Notes: generated by a model from the sequence alone, not told the origin. A DNA stretch of 64,000 nt from Nocardia aurantia (GCF_009604425.1 NZ_WEGI01000017.1:1-64000), one strand, 5' to 3'. Shown: positions 25,684 to 34,676, numbered from the stretch's first letter. Numbers and translations: made by a program.

Positions 25684-26832
25684 ATGGACTTCACGATGGG
25701 TGAGGCCGCCACCGTCCTCCGCGGTGAGCTGCGCAGTCTGGTGAAGGAGCAAATCCCTCCCGACTTTCTCGGTGCCTTCACCGACGACCCGGCGGATCTG
25801 GAAGTGGCGCAGAGCTTTTCGCGTCTGCTCGCCGAACGCGGACTACTCTGCGCGGCGTGGCCCGAGGAATTCGGCGGCCGTGGCGCCTCGGTCTGGGAAC
25901 AGACGGCCGTGCGCGAGGAGATGTGGGCGCATCACGAGCCGCGTGGTGCGCAGTACATGGGTGTGAACTGGGTGGGGCCGACGATCATGCGGCACGGTAC
26001 GGAGGAGCAGCAGCGTAAGCATCTGCCGCCGATCGCGCGGGGTGAGGTGATCTGGTGTCAGGGGTTCAGTGAGCCGGACGCGGGGTCGGATCTGGCGTCG
26101 TTGCGGACGTCGGCGCGTCGCGACGGTGACGGCTGGCTGGTGTCGGGGCAGAAGATCTGGACCTCCTACGCCACCATGGCGCAGTGGTGCTTCCTGCTCG
26201 TCCGCACCTCACGCGAGGAGCGGAAACAACAGGGCCTCACCGTCTTTCTGCTGCCGATGTCCGATCCCGGCATCGAGGTGCGGCCGATCCGTGCGATGCT
26301 CGGCCCGCATCACCTCAACGAGGTCTTCTTCGACGGCGTCCGGGCGACCGAGGCCGACGTGCTCGGCACGGTCGGCGACGGCTGGCGGGTCGTGCAGGAG
26401 GTGCTGGCGTTCGAACGGGTCGGCATCGCCCGGTACGCGCGCTGCGAGCGGCTGCTGATGGCCGCCCCCGAAGTGCTCGGCGACCGCTGGGAGACATTGC
26501 CGGCCGAACTGCGCGGCCGCTGGACACGCATGCTCATCCACAGCCGGCGCGCGCGACTGCTGGCGTATCAGGTGCTGTCGCTGCAGAGTTCGGGCCGCGT
26601 CGCCCCGGCCGACGCCGCCGTCTACCGGATCGCGGTGACCAGACTCGATCAGGAGAGTGCCGCGGTGCTCTCGGAGATCGCCACCTTCGCGGCGGCGGAC
26701 GACGAGCCGGACCGGCGCTTCCGCCGCGCGGTGGAGGACCACTGGAAATACGCGCACGCCGCCACCGTCGCCTCGGGCAGCATCGAGATGCAACGGATCC
26801 TGCTCGCCCGATCACTGCTGGCCTCGGCGTGA
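25684..26832 (+). CDS. acyl-CoA dehydrogenase 1 (large/alpha-type subunit)
   Basis: A 382-residue FAD enzyme that introduces a 2,3-double bond into an acyl-CoA. It has WPEEFGGRGAS, the FAD/substrate motif CQGFSEPDAGSDLASLRT and the C-terminal helix pattern SGSIEMQRILLARSLL in place of the usual GTNEIQR. It is followed by a shorter, more divergent partner, the layout of heteromeric actinobacterial acyl-CoA dehydrogenases for bulky substrates such as steroid side chains. The ATG at 25684 is used; a GTG at 25675 is possible. It is the first gene of the plus-strand operon behind operator site 2. Confidence 0.88.
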   Translation: MDFTMGEAATVLRGELRSLVKEQIPPDFLGAFTDDPADLEVAQSFSRLLAERGLLCAAWPEEFGGRGASVWEQTAVREEMWAHHEPRGAQYMGVNWVGPTIMRHGTEEQQRKHLPPIARGEVIWCQGFSEPDAGSDLASLRTSARRDGDGWLVSGQKIWTSYATMAQWCFLLVRTSREERKQQGLTVFLLPMSDPGIEVRPIRAMLGPHHLNEVFFDGVRATEADVLGTVGDGWRVVQEVLAFERVGIARYARCERLLMAAPEVLGDRWETLPAELRGRWTRMLIHSRRARLLAYQVLSLQSSGRVAPADAAVYRIAVTRLDQESAAVLSEIATFAAADDEPDRRFRRAVEDHWKYAHAATVASGSIEMQRILLARSLLASA

Positions 26833-26980
26833 ACCGGGCCGCACCACAACGGTATTCGCACGCGGCCGGCGGCCGGCGGGCCATCGGCAGGGGTGACCGT
26901 CGCGACCGCGGGTGCCGGAGCCATCGGGACGCAATGCGATCCACCGGCCCGCGCGCGCCTCGCCCGAGAGGGGAGAAAAA

Positions 26981-27928
26981 GTGAACATCGAACTGTCCGC
27001 GGAAGCAACGGAATTCGGGCACCAGGCCCGGCGGGCGCTGGAAGCCGCAGGTGGCGACGAGCTCGTGCAGCGGGCCGAGCAGGATCCGCGTGCCCGCGCC
27101 GACCTGGTGGACCCGGTACTGCGGAAGCTCGGCGCCTGGGAGCTGACACCCCGCGCGGACGCCACCGAACTGGAAGCCGCTGCGGCGCTGTGCCGTTCGG
27201 CCGGCTACTGGGCGCTGCCGTATCCCGTGGCCGAACGACTCGCGCGGCCCGCCGACGCCGACGGACTGATCGTGATCTCCGAGCGCGAACCCACCGGCGC
27301 CGTGGCCGATCTCGACTTGCGCTGGGCCACCGTGACTCTGTCGGACGAGCCCGGCTCCGCGACACCTCGGGCCGCCGAATCGCGGCCTCGCGACACGGCT
27401 TTCGTCACGGCGCTGGATGTGCGATCGGCCCGGCGCGATCCGGCGGGGGACCTCGCGCTGGGTCTGCTGTTGCCGTGCTGGACCCTGCTCGGAATGCTGG
27501 ACCGGGCCATCGATCTCGCTCGATCCCATGTGACGGTGCGTGAGCAGTTCGGCCGCACCCTCGCGGAATTCCAGGGCGTGCAGTTCCAATTGACCGACGC
27601 TGCCGTGGAACATCGCGGCGTGGAAATGCTGGCCCGCTATGCGCTGTGGAGCTTCCAGACCGGAAGCGCGGACGCCGTCGATGATGCCCTGTCGCTGCGC
27701 CTGGCCGCGATCGAGGCCGCCGACATCGTCTTCCGGGTCTCCCATCAATTGCACGGTGCGCTGGGCTTCTGCGACGAGTCGCCGTTGTCGTGGCTGTCCC
27801 GGTACAGCCGGCCGCTGCGCCGCCTGCCCACCGGGCTGTCCGAGACGCGCGACGAACTGACCCGGCGCCTCGGACGCCACGGCCTGACCGGGCTGTTCAG
27901 CGACCCCGAAACAGAGAAGATCGCATGA
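26981..27928 (+). CDS. acyl-CoA dehydrogenase 2 (small/beta-type subunit)
   Basis: A 315-residue divergent acyl-CoA dehydrogenase. The recognisable part is C-terminal: ARSHVTVREQFGRTLAEFQG, QFQLTDAAVEHRG, VFRVSHQLHGALGFCDESPL and a basic tail. The middle domain is short and lacks a clear EPxAGSD motif, so it probably works only as the partner of dehydrogenase 1. The GTG at 26981 has a GAGAGGGGA ribosome site. Its stop overlaps the following 41-codon frame (ATGA). Confidence 0.8.
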   Translation: MNIELSAEATEFGHQARRALEAAGGDELVQRAEQDPRARADLVDPVLRKLGAWELTPRADATELEAAAALCRSAGYWALPYPVAERLARPADADGLIVISEREPTGAVADLDLRWATVTLSDEPGSATPRAAESRPRDTAFVTALDVRSARRDPAGDLALGLLLPCWTLLGMLDRAIDLARSHVTVREQFGRTLAEFQGVQFQLTDAAVEHRGVEMLARYALWSFQTGSADAVDDALSLRLAAIEAADIVFRVSHQLHGALGFCDESPLSWLSRYSRPLRRLPTGLSETRDELTRRLGRHGLTGLFSDPETEKIA

Positions 27929-28050
27929 GTTCCGGAAATGTGTCGTACCGAGGCGAGACGACGAGACTCCTCGATCAGAGCATTGATCCAGCACCACCCG
28001 CCGCCCGGCTCGTCCGTGGCACCGCACCCGCGACAGGAGTTGCCGCGTGA
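27925..28050 (+). CDS. small coupled open frame, 41 residues, unknown
   Basis: The ATG overlaps the preceding stop (ATGA) and its own TGA overlaps the following GTG start (GTGA), so the frame exactly bridges two operon genes. The protein (MSSGNVSYRGETTRLLDQS, then a Pro/Ala/Arg-rich tail) matches no family I recognise and has no membrane segment. It may be a real small protein, a translational bridge, or the remnant of a larger gene. Confidence is limited because no homology supports it. Confidence 0.4.
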   Translation: MSSGNVSYRGETTRLLDQSIDPAPPAARLVRGTAPATGVAA

Positions 28051-28829
28051 AGTATGACCTTCCCGATGAGTTGATCGTGGAGTGCGACGGCCCGGTGCGG
28101 ACGCTGATCCTCAATCGTCCGGACGAATTGAATGCGGTCAACGAGCGGTTGCACTGGGGTTTGGCTCAGGTGTGGCGTCAGTTGGCGATGGATGCCGAGG
28201 CGCGGGTGGTGATCGTGACCGGTGCGGGGCGGGCGTTTTCGGCTGGTGGTGATCTGGATTGGATCACGTCGTTTCTGGAGGATCCGGTCGCGCGGGACGA
28301 GAGTGTCCGTGAGGGTGCGCAGATCGTGGAGGAGATGTTGCGGTTTCCGTTGCCGGTGATCGCGGCGGTCAACGGTGCGGCAGTCGGGTTGGGGTGCAGT
28401 GTGGCGGTGCTCAGTGATGTGGTGTTGATGTCGGAGCGGGGGTCGTTGGCGGATCCGCATATCTCTGTGGGTTTGGTGGCCGGTGACGGTGGTGCGGCGT
28501 TGTGGCCGTTGCTGACTCCGATTATGCGGTCGCGGGAGTTTCTGTTCACCGGTGATCGGATTGATGCGGTGAAGGCGGTGGAGTTGGGGTTGGCGTCGCG
28601 GGTGGTGGCGGCGGATGACCTTCTGGTGCAGGCGCGTGCGTTGGCTGATCGGTTGGCGCGGCAGCCGGTGGAGGCGTTGCGGGGGACGAAGCGGGTGGTG
28701 AACATGTATTTGTCGCAGGCGTTGTCGGGTCCGTTGCAGGCGGGGTTCGCGGCGGAGGTGGTGTCGATGCAGACGGTCGAGCATCGGGAACGACTGCTGG
28801 CGTTGCGGAACAGAGCCGGTCGCGAATGA
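28047..28829 (+). CDS. enoyl-CoA hydratase/isomerase family protein
   Basis: A 260-residue crotonase. The oxyanion-hole segments are GAGRAFSAGGDLDW and AAVNGAAVGLGCSVAVLSD; the catalytic region reads ADPHISVGLVAGDGGA, with Asp and Gly-Asp-Gly-Gly where hydratases have Glu residues, a variant seen in several crotonase subgroups. It starts at GTG 28047 in a four-base overlap with the small frame. Third codon positions favour G and T (many TTG and GTG codons), unlike the C-rich genes around it. It probably hydrates the product of the paired dehydrogenases. Confidence 0.85.
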   Translation: MKYDLPDELIVECDGPVRTLILNRPDELNAVNERLHWGLAQVWRQLAMDAEARVVIVTGAGRAFSAGGDLDWITSFLEDPVARDESVREGAQIVEEMLRFPLPVIAAVNGAAVGLGCSVAVLSDVVLMSERGSLADPHISVGLVAGDGGAALWPLLTPIMRSREFLFTGDRIDAVKAVELGLASRVVAADDLLVQARALADRLARQPVEALRGTKRVVNMYLSQALSGPLQAGFAAEVVSMQTVEHRERLLALRNRAGRE

Positions 28830-29003
28830 GCACGGAATGCGGTAGCCCGGCCCGGCGAGTGTCCGGCGGTACGGTCGTGCCCGGTCGGTTGACCTTGCCC
28901 GGCGCCGGTGTCGTGGGAACAGTGATCCGCGTCCGGCCGTTGGTGTCGCGGCGCGACCCGAATCGGTGTTCGGCGAGTGGGACTTCGGAGCGGAGGTTCC
29001 GCG

Positions 29004-30200
29004 ATGGGTAGGCCGGTGATGGGGGATTTCCGTGCGGGGGTGCGGGATTGGTGCCGAGCGAATGTGCCGGCGGAGTGGCGGTCGGCGCAGACCGGTGTGC
29101 CGGACGCGGAGTTCGTAGCGTTTCAGCGGGAGTGGTTCCAGACATTGCGGTCCGGCGGGTTCGCGGTCCCGCACTGGCCGAAGGAATTCGGCGGCGGGAT
29201 GACCGTCCCGGAGCAGGTTGTCCTGTATCAGGAACTCGCCGCGGCGGACGCGCCCCGGTTGGTGCTGGCGTTCGTGGCGATCCACCACGCGGCGTCGACC
29301 CTGCTCGCAGCCGGTACGGAAGCCCAGCGGCAGCGGTATCTTCCGGCGATTCTCGAGGGTGAGATCTGGTGCCAGGGCTTCTCGGAGCCCGGAGCGGGAT
29401 CGGATCTGGCGTCGTTGCGGACGGTCGCGCGCCGCGACGGTGACGATTTCGTGGTCACCGGGCAGAAACTTTGGGCCAGCGGCGCACAGCACGCGGACTG
29501 GTGCCTGCTGCTGGCGCGGACGGATCCGGATGCCCCGAAGCGGAAGGGGATCTCGTACTTTCTGATGGACATGCGGTCGCCGGGGATCGATGTGCGGCCG
29601 ATCAAGCAGGCGACCGGGGAGTCGCATTTCTGTGAGCTGTTCCTGGATCAGGTGCGGATTCCGGTGTCGCAGTTGATCGGTGCGGAGAACATTGGCTGGC
29701 AGGTCGCGCAGTCCACCCTCGGCGCCGAGCGCGGGTTGACGATGCTGGAGTTGGCCGAACGGCTCGGGAACGCCGGGTTCCGTTGGCTGGTGGAGGAATG
29801 CGCCCGGCCTCGGCCGGAGGGTGGCCGTCCGATCGATGACGCGGTCGTCGCGGACCGGCTGGCGACCTTCGAGACCGAGATCGCGGGACTGCGGGCGCTG
29901 TGTGTGGATGTGGTGCAGCGGCACGAGGCGGGGACGGCGGGTCCGGCGGACGCGTCGGTGGTGAAGTTGTTCTACAGCGAGTTGTTGCAGCGGCTCACCG
30001 GGTTCGGTGCCGAGATCGGCGGACTCGCGACGCAGACCGTTGTGCGCAAACCGATGTCCGGCGGCTGGGAATCGGGGGCATGGGTCCTCGACTTCGTCGG
30101 GTCGTGGGAGTGGACCATTCCCGGTGGCAGCAGCGAGATCCAGCGCAACATCATCGGCGAGCGCGGACTCGGCCTACCCAGAGAACCGGCAGGAAACTGA
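29004..30200 (+). CDS. acyl-CoA dehydrogenase 3 (large/alpha-type subunit)
   Basis: A 398-residue acyl-CoA dehydrogenase: WPKEFGGGMTVPEQ, CQGFSEPGAGSDLASLRT, VTGQKLWASGAQHADW and the C-terminal WTIPGGSSEIQRNIIGER, a full FAD-site set. The ATG at 29004 follows GGAGG by 7 bases. Its stop shares one base with the next start (TGATG), so dehydrogenases 3 and 4 should be made in equal amounts, as expected for an alpha2beta2 enzyme. A 174-base gap separates it from the hydratase. Confidence 0.9.
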   Translation: MGRPVMGDFRAGVRDWCRANVPAEWRSAQTGVPDAEFVAFQREWFQTLRSGGFAVPHWPKEFGGGMTVPEQVVLYQELAAADAPRLVLAFVAIHHAASTLLAAGTEAQRQRYLPAILEGEIWCQGFSEPGAGSDLASLRTVARRDGDDFVVTGQKLWASGAQHADWCLLLARTDPDAPKRKGISYFLMDMRSPGIDVRPIKQATGESHFCELFLDQVRIPVSQLIGAENIGWQVAQSTLGAERGLTMLELAERLGNAGFRWLVEECARPRPEGGRPIDDAVVADRLATFETEIAGLRALCVDVVQRHEAGTAGPADASVVKLFYSELLQRLTGFGAEIGGLATQTVVRKPMSGGWESGAWVLDFVGSWEWTIPGGSSEIQRNIIGERGLGLPREPAGN

Positions 30201-31339
30201 TGTCCGACGATCTTTCCGAATTCCACGACGAACTGCGCACCGTCGCACGCGAACTGCTCGCGGCCGGTTCGGGGGCGGCACTCGACCGGCGGCAACTGGC
30301 CCGCACCGGATGGCTCGGTCTGGAAGCCGCCGACGAATACGACGGTGCGGAAGCCACTTTCGCCGAAGTCGCGGTGATCCTGCACGAGTTCGGCCGCGCC
30401 GCCGCGCCCGGCCCGTACCCGACCGTGGCCGCGCTGGCCATCACCACCCTGGAACAACTGCGACCCGGCCCCGACCGCGATCGGCTACTGCGCGACACGG
30501 TCGCCGGCGCCGCCACGCCGGTGCCGGTGTTCGACGCCGAACTGTTCGGCGCACAGGACATCCCGGCGGAACCGGCACCGCCGGCGTCGGGTTCGTCGGC
30601 CGCGACGGACAGCCTTCCGATCGTCCGGAGCGTCACCCCCTTCCGCCTCGTCTACGAGGCGGATCGCGTGAACGTCAGTGGCACAGCAGATTTCGTGCTC
30701 GACGCGCCGGAAGCGGATCGCCTGCTGTTGCTCGCCGCCGACGACAGTGGGATACCCGTTGTGGTGCCCGTCGATCCGTCGGCCCCCGGCCTCACTGTGA
30801 CCACCCGGCCGGTGGTCGACCTCACGCGCAGCATCGCGACGGTATCAGCGGAAGATGTTGCGGTGGAGCAGGTCTGGCGATTCGTCGACAATCCCTATGA
30901 GGCGCTGCGCTACCTCCGCGACCGGGCCGCCGTCGCGGTCGCCTGCGACAGCCTGGGCCTGAGCGAAGCCATGCTCGACGCCACCGTCGACTATGCCCGC
31001 GTCCGTGAACAATTCGGGCGGCCGATCGGCTCGTTTCAGGCGGTCAAGCACGCCTGCGCCGACATGCTGGTCCAGATCACGATCGCCCGCAAGCTGATCG
31101 ATGCGGCGATCCGCGGTCTCACCGACGAGTCGGCGGACGGCGCCGCCGCGGCGATGGCGAAGTCCTACGCCTGCACCGCCGCGGTCGACATCGTCGGCAA
31201 GGCAATGCAATTGCACGGCGGGATCGGCTACACCTGGGAGAGCGGCATCCACACTTACCTGAAGCGCGCGCTGCTGAACCGCTCGCTGTACGGAGCCCCC
31301 GCCGATCATCGCCGCCGCCTGTCCCGTCGCTACGCCTGA
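30200..31339 (+). CDS. acyl-CoA dehydrogenase 4 (small/beta-type subunit)
   Basis: A 379-residue partner dehydrogenase. The N-terminal half is divergent, with a low-complexity segment PAEPAPPASGSSAAT near 125-140. The C-terminal half is typical: VDYARVREQFGRPIGSFQAV, KHACADMLVQ, AMQLHGGIGYTWESGIHTYL and a terminal KRALLNRSLYG. This ending is the hallmark of the second subunit in heteromeric steroid-type dehydrogenases. It ends the plus-strand operon, convergent with the next genes. Confidence 0.88.
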   Translation: MSDDLSEFHDELRTVARELLAAGSGAALDRRQLARTGWLGLEAADEYDGAEATFAEVAVILHEFGRAAAPGPYPTVAALAITTLEQLRPGPDRDRLLRDTVAGAATPVPVFDAELFGAQDIPAEPAPPASGSSAATDSLPIVRSVTPFRLVYEADRVNVSGTADFVLDAPEADRLLLLAADDSGIPVVVPVDPSAPGLTVTTRPVVDLTRSIATVSAEDVAVEQVWRFVDNPYEALRYLRDRAAVAVACDSLGLSEAMLDATVDYARVREQFGRPIGSFQAVKHACADMLVQITIARKLIDAAIRGLTDESADGAAAAMAKSYACTAAVDIVGKAMQLHGGIGYTWESGIHTYLKRALLNRSLYGAPADHRRRLSRRYA

Positions 31340-31422
31340 AAAGTCGCCCGCCCAGGTTCACCGGTATCGGCGCGGCGTGTCGGCGATGCGGCGGCGTGTG
31401 CCCGGCAGGCCAGGACGTTGCT

Positions 31423-32190
31423 TCAGCGACCGGTCCAACGGGGCGAACGCTTTTCGGCGAAGGCGCGCGGACCCTCCTGCGCGTCGTCGCTGGTGTAGCA
31501 GTACTCGGCGGCGTGCCGCGCGGCCCGCAATGCGGCGGACCGGCCCATTTCGGTTGCGAGCATGACCGTTTCGCGTGCCGCGCGCACCGACAGCGGTGCT
31601 CCCGCGAGCACATCGGTGGCCAGTTCCACCGCGGCCGACAGCAGATCCCCGGGTTCGGCGATCCGGTTGACCAGCCCGATCTCGTAGGCGCGCTGCGCGG
31701 TGATCGGCTTTCCGGTGAGCAGGATCTCCATCATGATCCGCTGCGGGATCATGTGGATCAGTGGTGACGCCCAGGGCGAGCTGCGGCCCACCTTCACCTC
31801 GGTGATCGCGAATCTCGCTGTGCTGCTGGCGACACAGAGGTCGCAGGCCTGCGCGATCATCCAGCCACCCGCGAAGGCGACGCCGTTCACCGCGGCGATG
31901 GTCGGCTTCGACAGCTCGATGGTGTCGTAGGGGAGCGGGAACATGTCGCGCGGCGGCACCCGCATCCCGGTCTCCACCATCTCCTTCAGATCGCCGCCGG
32001 CGCAGAACGCCTTGTCGCCTGCGCCGGTGAGGATCGCCACCCGTGAGTCGGGATCGCGCTCGAAGCGGTCCCAGGCGTCGAACAGGCCCTCGCGCACATC
32101 CTTCGACAGGCAGTTGCGGGTTTCGGGCCGGTTCAGCGTGATCACGGCGATCCCGTCGGGACGTGCGTCGTAGGTGACCGCGTCGGACAT
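31423..32190 (-). CDS. enoyl-CoA hydratase/isomerase family protein
   Basis: A 255-residue crotonase: LNRPETRNCLSKDVREGL, TGAGDKAFCAGGDLKEM, AAVNGVAFAGGWMIAQACD and FAITEVKVGRSSPW, with the C-terminal FAEKRSPRWTGR common to FadB1x-type members. Its start shares one base with the stop of the CoA-transferase (TGATG). It is last in a three-gene operon that begins at the 34.6-kb promoter. Confidence 0.88.
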   Translation of the reverse strand: MSDAVTYDARPDGIAVITLNRPETRNCLSKDVREGLFDAWDRFERDPDSRVAILTGAGDKAFCAGGDLKEMVETGMRVPPRDMFPLPYDTIELSKPTIAAVNGVAFAGGWMIAQACDLCVASSTARFAITEVKVGRSSPWASPLIHMIPQRIMMEILLTGKPITAQRAYEIGLVNRIAEPGDLLSAAVELATDVLAGAPLSVRAARETVMLATEMGRSAALRAARHAAEYCYTSDDAQEGPRAFAEKRSPRWTGR

Positions 32191-33467
32191 CAGAAACCTC
32201 TCTGCCGGATGAGGTGGGCGGCTCGGTCCAGATCCTCGCGAAAGTCGGGATGCGCGATGGCGATCAGGCGGCGGGTGCGCTCGGCGAGGTTCTGCCCGCG
32301 CAGTTCGGCGGCGCCGAATTCGGTGACGACGATGTCGACGTCACTGCGGGCCGTGGTCACCGGGCCGGACAGCGCCGCGGTGATACGGCTGATCGTGCCG
32401 CCCTTCGCCGTCGCCGGCAGTGCGATGATGGCGTGCCCGCCGAGGGAATTCGCGCCGGCGCGGACGAAGTCGACCTGGCCGCCGGTGCCGCCGAGATACG
32501 CGGATCCGCTCTGTTCGGCGTTCACCTGCCCGGTGAGGTCCACCTCCATCGCCGAATTCAGCGTGACCAGATTGTCCAGCTGGGCCAATATCGCCGGATT
32601 GTGCGTGTAATCGGTTGTGCACATGCGGATTTCGGGATTGCGGTGGGCGAAGTCGTAGAGCCGCCTGGTGCCGATCAGGGCGCCGGTGATCGAGACGCCG
32701 GCGTCGATGCGCTTGCAGGCGTTGGTGACCACGCCGGCCTCGGCCAGATCGACCAGGCCGTCACCGATCATGCCGGAATGCACGCCCAGATTCCGCCGGT
32801 CGTGCAACTGCCGCAGCAGCGCGTCCGGCACCGCGCCGACCCCGGTCTGCACGACCGCGCCGTCCTCGATGTAGGCGGCGGCGTAACCCGCGATGGCCGT
32901 GTCGATCTCGCCGATCCGGGCGGCCGGCACCTCGACCGGCGGCCGCGACACGTGCACCGCGTAGTCGATGTTCGACGAGGGTAGCCGCTCACCGAGAGTG
33001 AACGGGACCTGGTCGTTGACCTCGGCCACCACCACCCGCGCCGTCGCGGCGGCCGCGAGGACGTGATCGCTGATCAGGCCGAGGCTGTGGTTGCCGTCCG
33101 CGTCGGCGGGACTCACCTGCACGAAAGCCACGTCGCAGCCCAGGGCCCCGGTCTCTATCATGGGCCCGACCCGGCTCACGTGACAGGGCACCACCGAGAG
33201 CCGATGTTCCTTCGCCGGCGCGCGCAGCGTGCCGATCGCGCCCATGCTCGACAGCGCGAAACTGTCGGTGGCGGAGGAGGTGAAGATCCCGGAGAAACTG
33301 GTCGCCACGAACACCGAGAGGTCGCCGATGTCGCGGCCCTGCTCGATCAGGGCCTCCAGCAGGGTGCTCGGCTCCCCGCACGCCTGCCCGACGACGATGC
33401 GATCACCGGGGCGCACGAAATCCGCCAGGTTCAAAGCGGTTTCGGGCAGTACGGTCGGGGCGCTCAC
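32190..33467 (-). CDS. acetyl-CoA hydrolase / 4-hydroxybutyrate CoA-transferase family
   Basis: A 425-residue enzyme of the class I CoA-transferase / acetyl-CoA hydrolase family. Recognisable segments are VVGQACGEPSTLLEAL, VSPADADGNHSLGLISDHVL, QTGVGAVPDALLRQL, LGVHSGMIGDGLVDLAEAGV and the C-terminal VVTEFGAAELRGQNLAERTR. It would move CoA between acids, either activating a pathway acid or releasing CoA from a short product. The GTG at 33467 overlaps the upstream stop (GTGA). Confidence 0.88.
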   Translation of the reverse strand: MSAPTVLPETALNLADFVRPGDRIVVGQACGEPSTLLEALIEQGRDIGDLSVFVATSFSGIFTSSATDSFALSSMGAIGTLRAPAKEHRLSVVPCHVSRVGPMIETGALGCDVAFVQVSPADADGNHSLGLISDHVLAAAATARVVVAEVNDQVPFTLGERLPSSNIDYAVHVSRPPVEVPAARIGEIDTAIAGYAAAYIEDGAVVQTGVGAVPDALLRQLHDRRNLGVHSGMIGDGLVDLAEAGVVTNACKRIDAGVSITGALIGTRRLYDFAHRNPEIRMCTTDYTHNPAILAQLDNLVTLNSAMEVDLTGQVNAEQSGSAYLGGTGGQVDFVRAGANSLGGHAIIALPATAKGGTISRITAALSGPVTTARSDVDIVVTEFGAAELRGQNLAERTRRLIAIAHPDFREDLDRAAHLIRQRGF

Positions 33468-34603
33468 CGCGGCTCCCAGCCATGGGCGAGGTCGCCGGTG
33501 TGCTCGCCGAGCCGCGGTGCGGGCCCGGCCACATGACCAGGGGTGCGGGAGAACCAGGCCGGCGGGCCGGGGAATCGCACGGGACCCTGTGGGGTGTCGA
33601 CGGTTTCGAAGAAACCGACGGCGTTCAGGTGCGGATCGTCGAACAGATCGTCCAGGCTGCGCACCGGCGCCGCGGGAATGTCCAGCGACCGCAACAGATC
33701 CAGCCACTGCTGCGTGGTCCGCTCGGCGAACGTCTCGCCCAGCAGCGCGTACACGGTGTCGATCTGCCTGGCCCGCTGTTCCAGCGTCGCGAACTGCGGA
33801 CCCGCCCACGCCGGTTTCACCGCCTCCACGAACGCCGTCCACTGTTTGTCGTTGTAGACCAGCGCGCCGATGTGACCGTCCTTGGTGGCGTACGGTTTCC
33901 GATTCGGCGCCAGCGCGCGCGGATATCCGGCGGGCGCCAGCGGGGGGCTGAACATCGCCCCGTTGGCGTGTTCGACGAGCATGAACGAGGCCATGGTCTC
34001 GAACATGGCGATCTCGACTTCCTGTCCCTCACCGGTGCGTTCACGGTGGAACAGCGCCATCATGGTGGCGTAGAGGGCGGTGAGCCCGGCCACCTTGTCG
34101 GCGAGGATGGTGCCGGCGTAACTGGTCTGCCCGGTCAATTGCCCCTGCACATAAGGCAATCCGCTCTCGGCCTGGATGGTGTCGTCGTAGGCGGTGCGGT
34201 TCGCGTCCGGCCCGCGACGGCCGTACCCGTAGCAATTGGTGTAGACGACAGCGGGATTGATCGCCGCCACCGCCGCGTAGTCGAAACCGAGATCCGCGAT
34301 CGCCCGGGCGCGCATGGAGTGGATGAACACGTCCGCGCCGGCGATCAGCGCGCGCAGCGCCTCCTTGCCCGCGTCGGACCGCAGGTCGAGCACCGCGCTG
34401 CGCTTGCCGCGGTTCACGTTGACGAAGACGCCCCCGAGGCCGGGTTCCGGGCCGACGGAGATGTACCGGGTGTTGTCACCTGCGGGGGGCTCGATCTTGA
34501 TCACGTCCGCCCCCATGTCGGCCATGATTTGGGTGCAGTACGGCCCCATCACCATCGCGGTGAGATCGACGACCCGTACTCCGGACAGTGGACCGTGTGT
34601 CAT
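33464..34603 (-). CDS. family III CoA-transferase (CaiB/BaiF)
   Basis: A 379-residue enzyme that passes CoA from one acyl-CoA to a free acid through an aspartyl intermediate. Signatures are VRVVDLTAMVMGPYCTQIMA, MGADVIKIEPPAGD, NRGKRSAVLDL and GTILADKVAGLTALYA, which contains the conserved catalytic Asp. It starts the minus-strand operon at the divergent promoter holding operator sites 3 and 4. With the ligase opposite, the regulon has two routes to make CoA esters. Confidence 0.9.
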   Translation of the reverse strand: MTHGPLSGVRVVDLTAMVMGPYCTQIMADMGADVIKIEPPAGDNTRYISVGPEPGLGGVFVNVNRGKRSAVLDLRSDAGKEALRALIAGADVFIHSMRARAIADLGFDYAAVAAINPAVVYTNCYGYGRRGPDANRTAYDDTIQAESGLPYVQGQLTGQTSYAGTILADKVAGLTALYATMMALFHRERTGEGQEVEIAMFETMASFMLVEHANGAMFSPPLAPAGYPRALAPNRKPYATKDGHIGALVYNDKQWTAFVEAVKPAWAGPQFATLEQRARQIDTVYALLGETFAERTTQQWLDLLRSLDIPAAPVRSLDDLFDDPHLNAVGFFETVDTPQGPVRFPGPPAWFSRTPGHVAGPAPRLGEHTGDLAHGWEPR

Positions 34604-34633
34604 CCGCGCCAGCCCTCGCCTTCCATCCAATGA

Positions 34634-34647
34634 ATCTTTGCAAGGAT
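34634..34647. promoter_or_regulatory. GntR operator candidate, site 3
   Basis: ATCTTTGCAAGGAT in the 91-base divergent promoter between the CoA-transferase and ligase genes. It shares the TTGxAAGGAT half with sites 2 and 4 and lies 29 bases (nearly three helical turns) from site 4. Confidence 0.7.
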
Positions 34648-34662
34648 AGATCAAAACAGTGA

Positions 34663-34676
34663 ATCTTTGTAAGGAT
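34663..34676. promoter_or_regulatory. GntR operator candidate, site 4
   Basis: ATCTTTGTAAGGAT, 19 bases before the chosen ligase start. Differing from site 3 at one base, it forms a pair on the same DNA face, suited to cooperative binding by two dimers. Confidence 0.7.
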
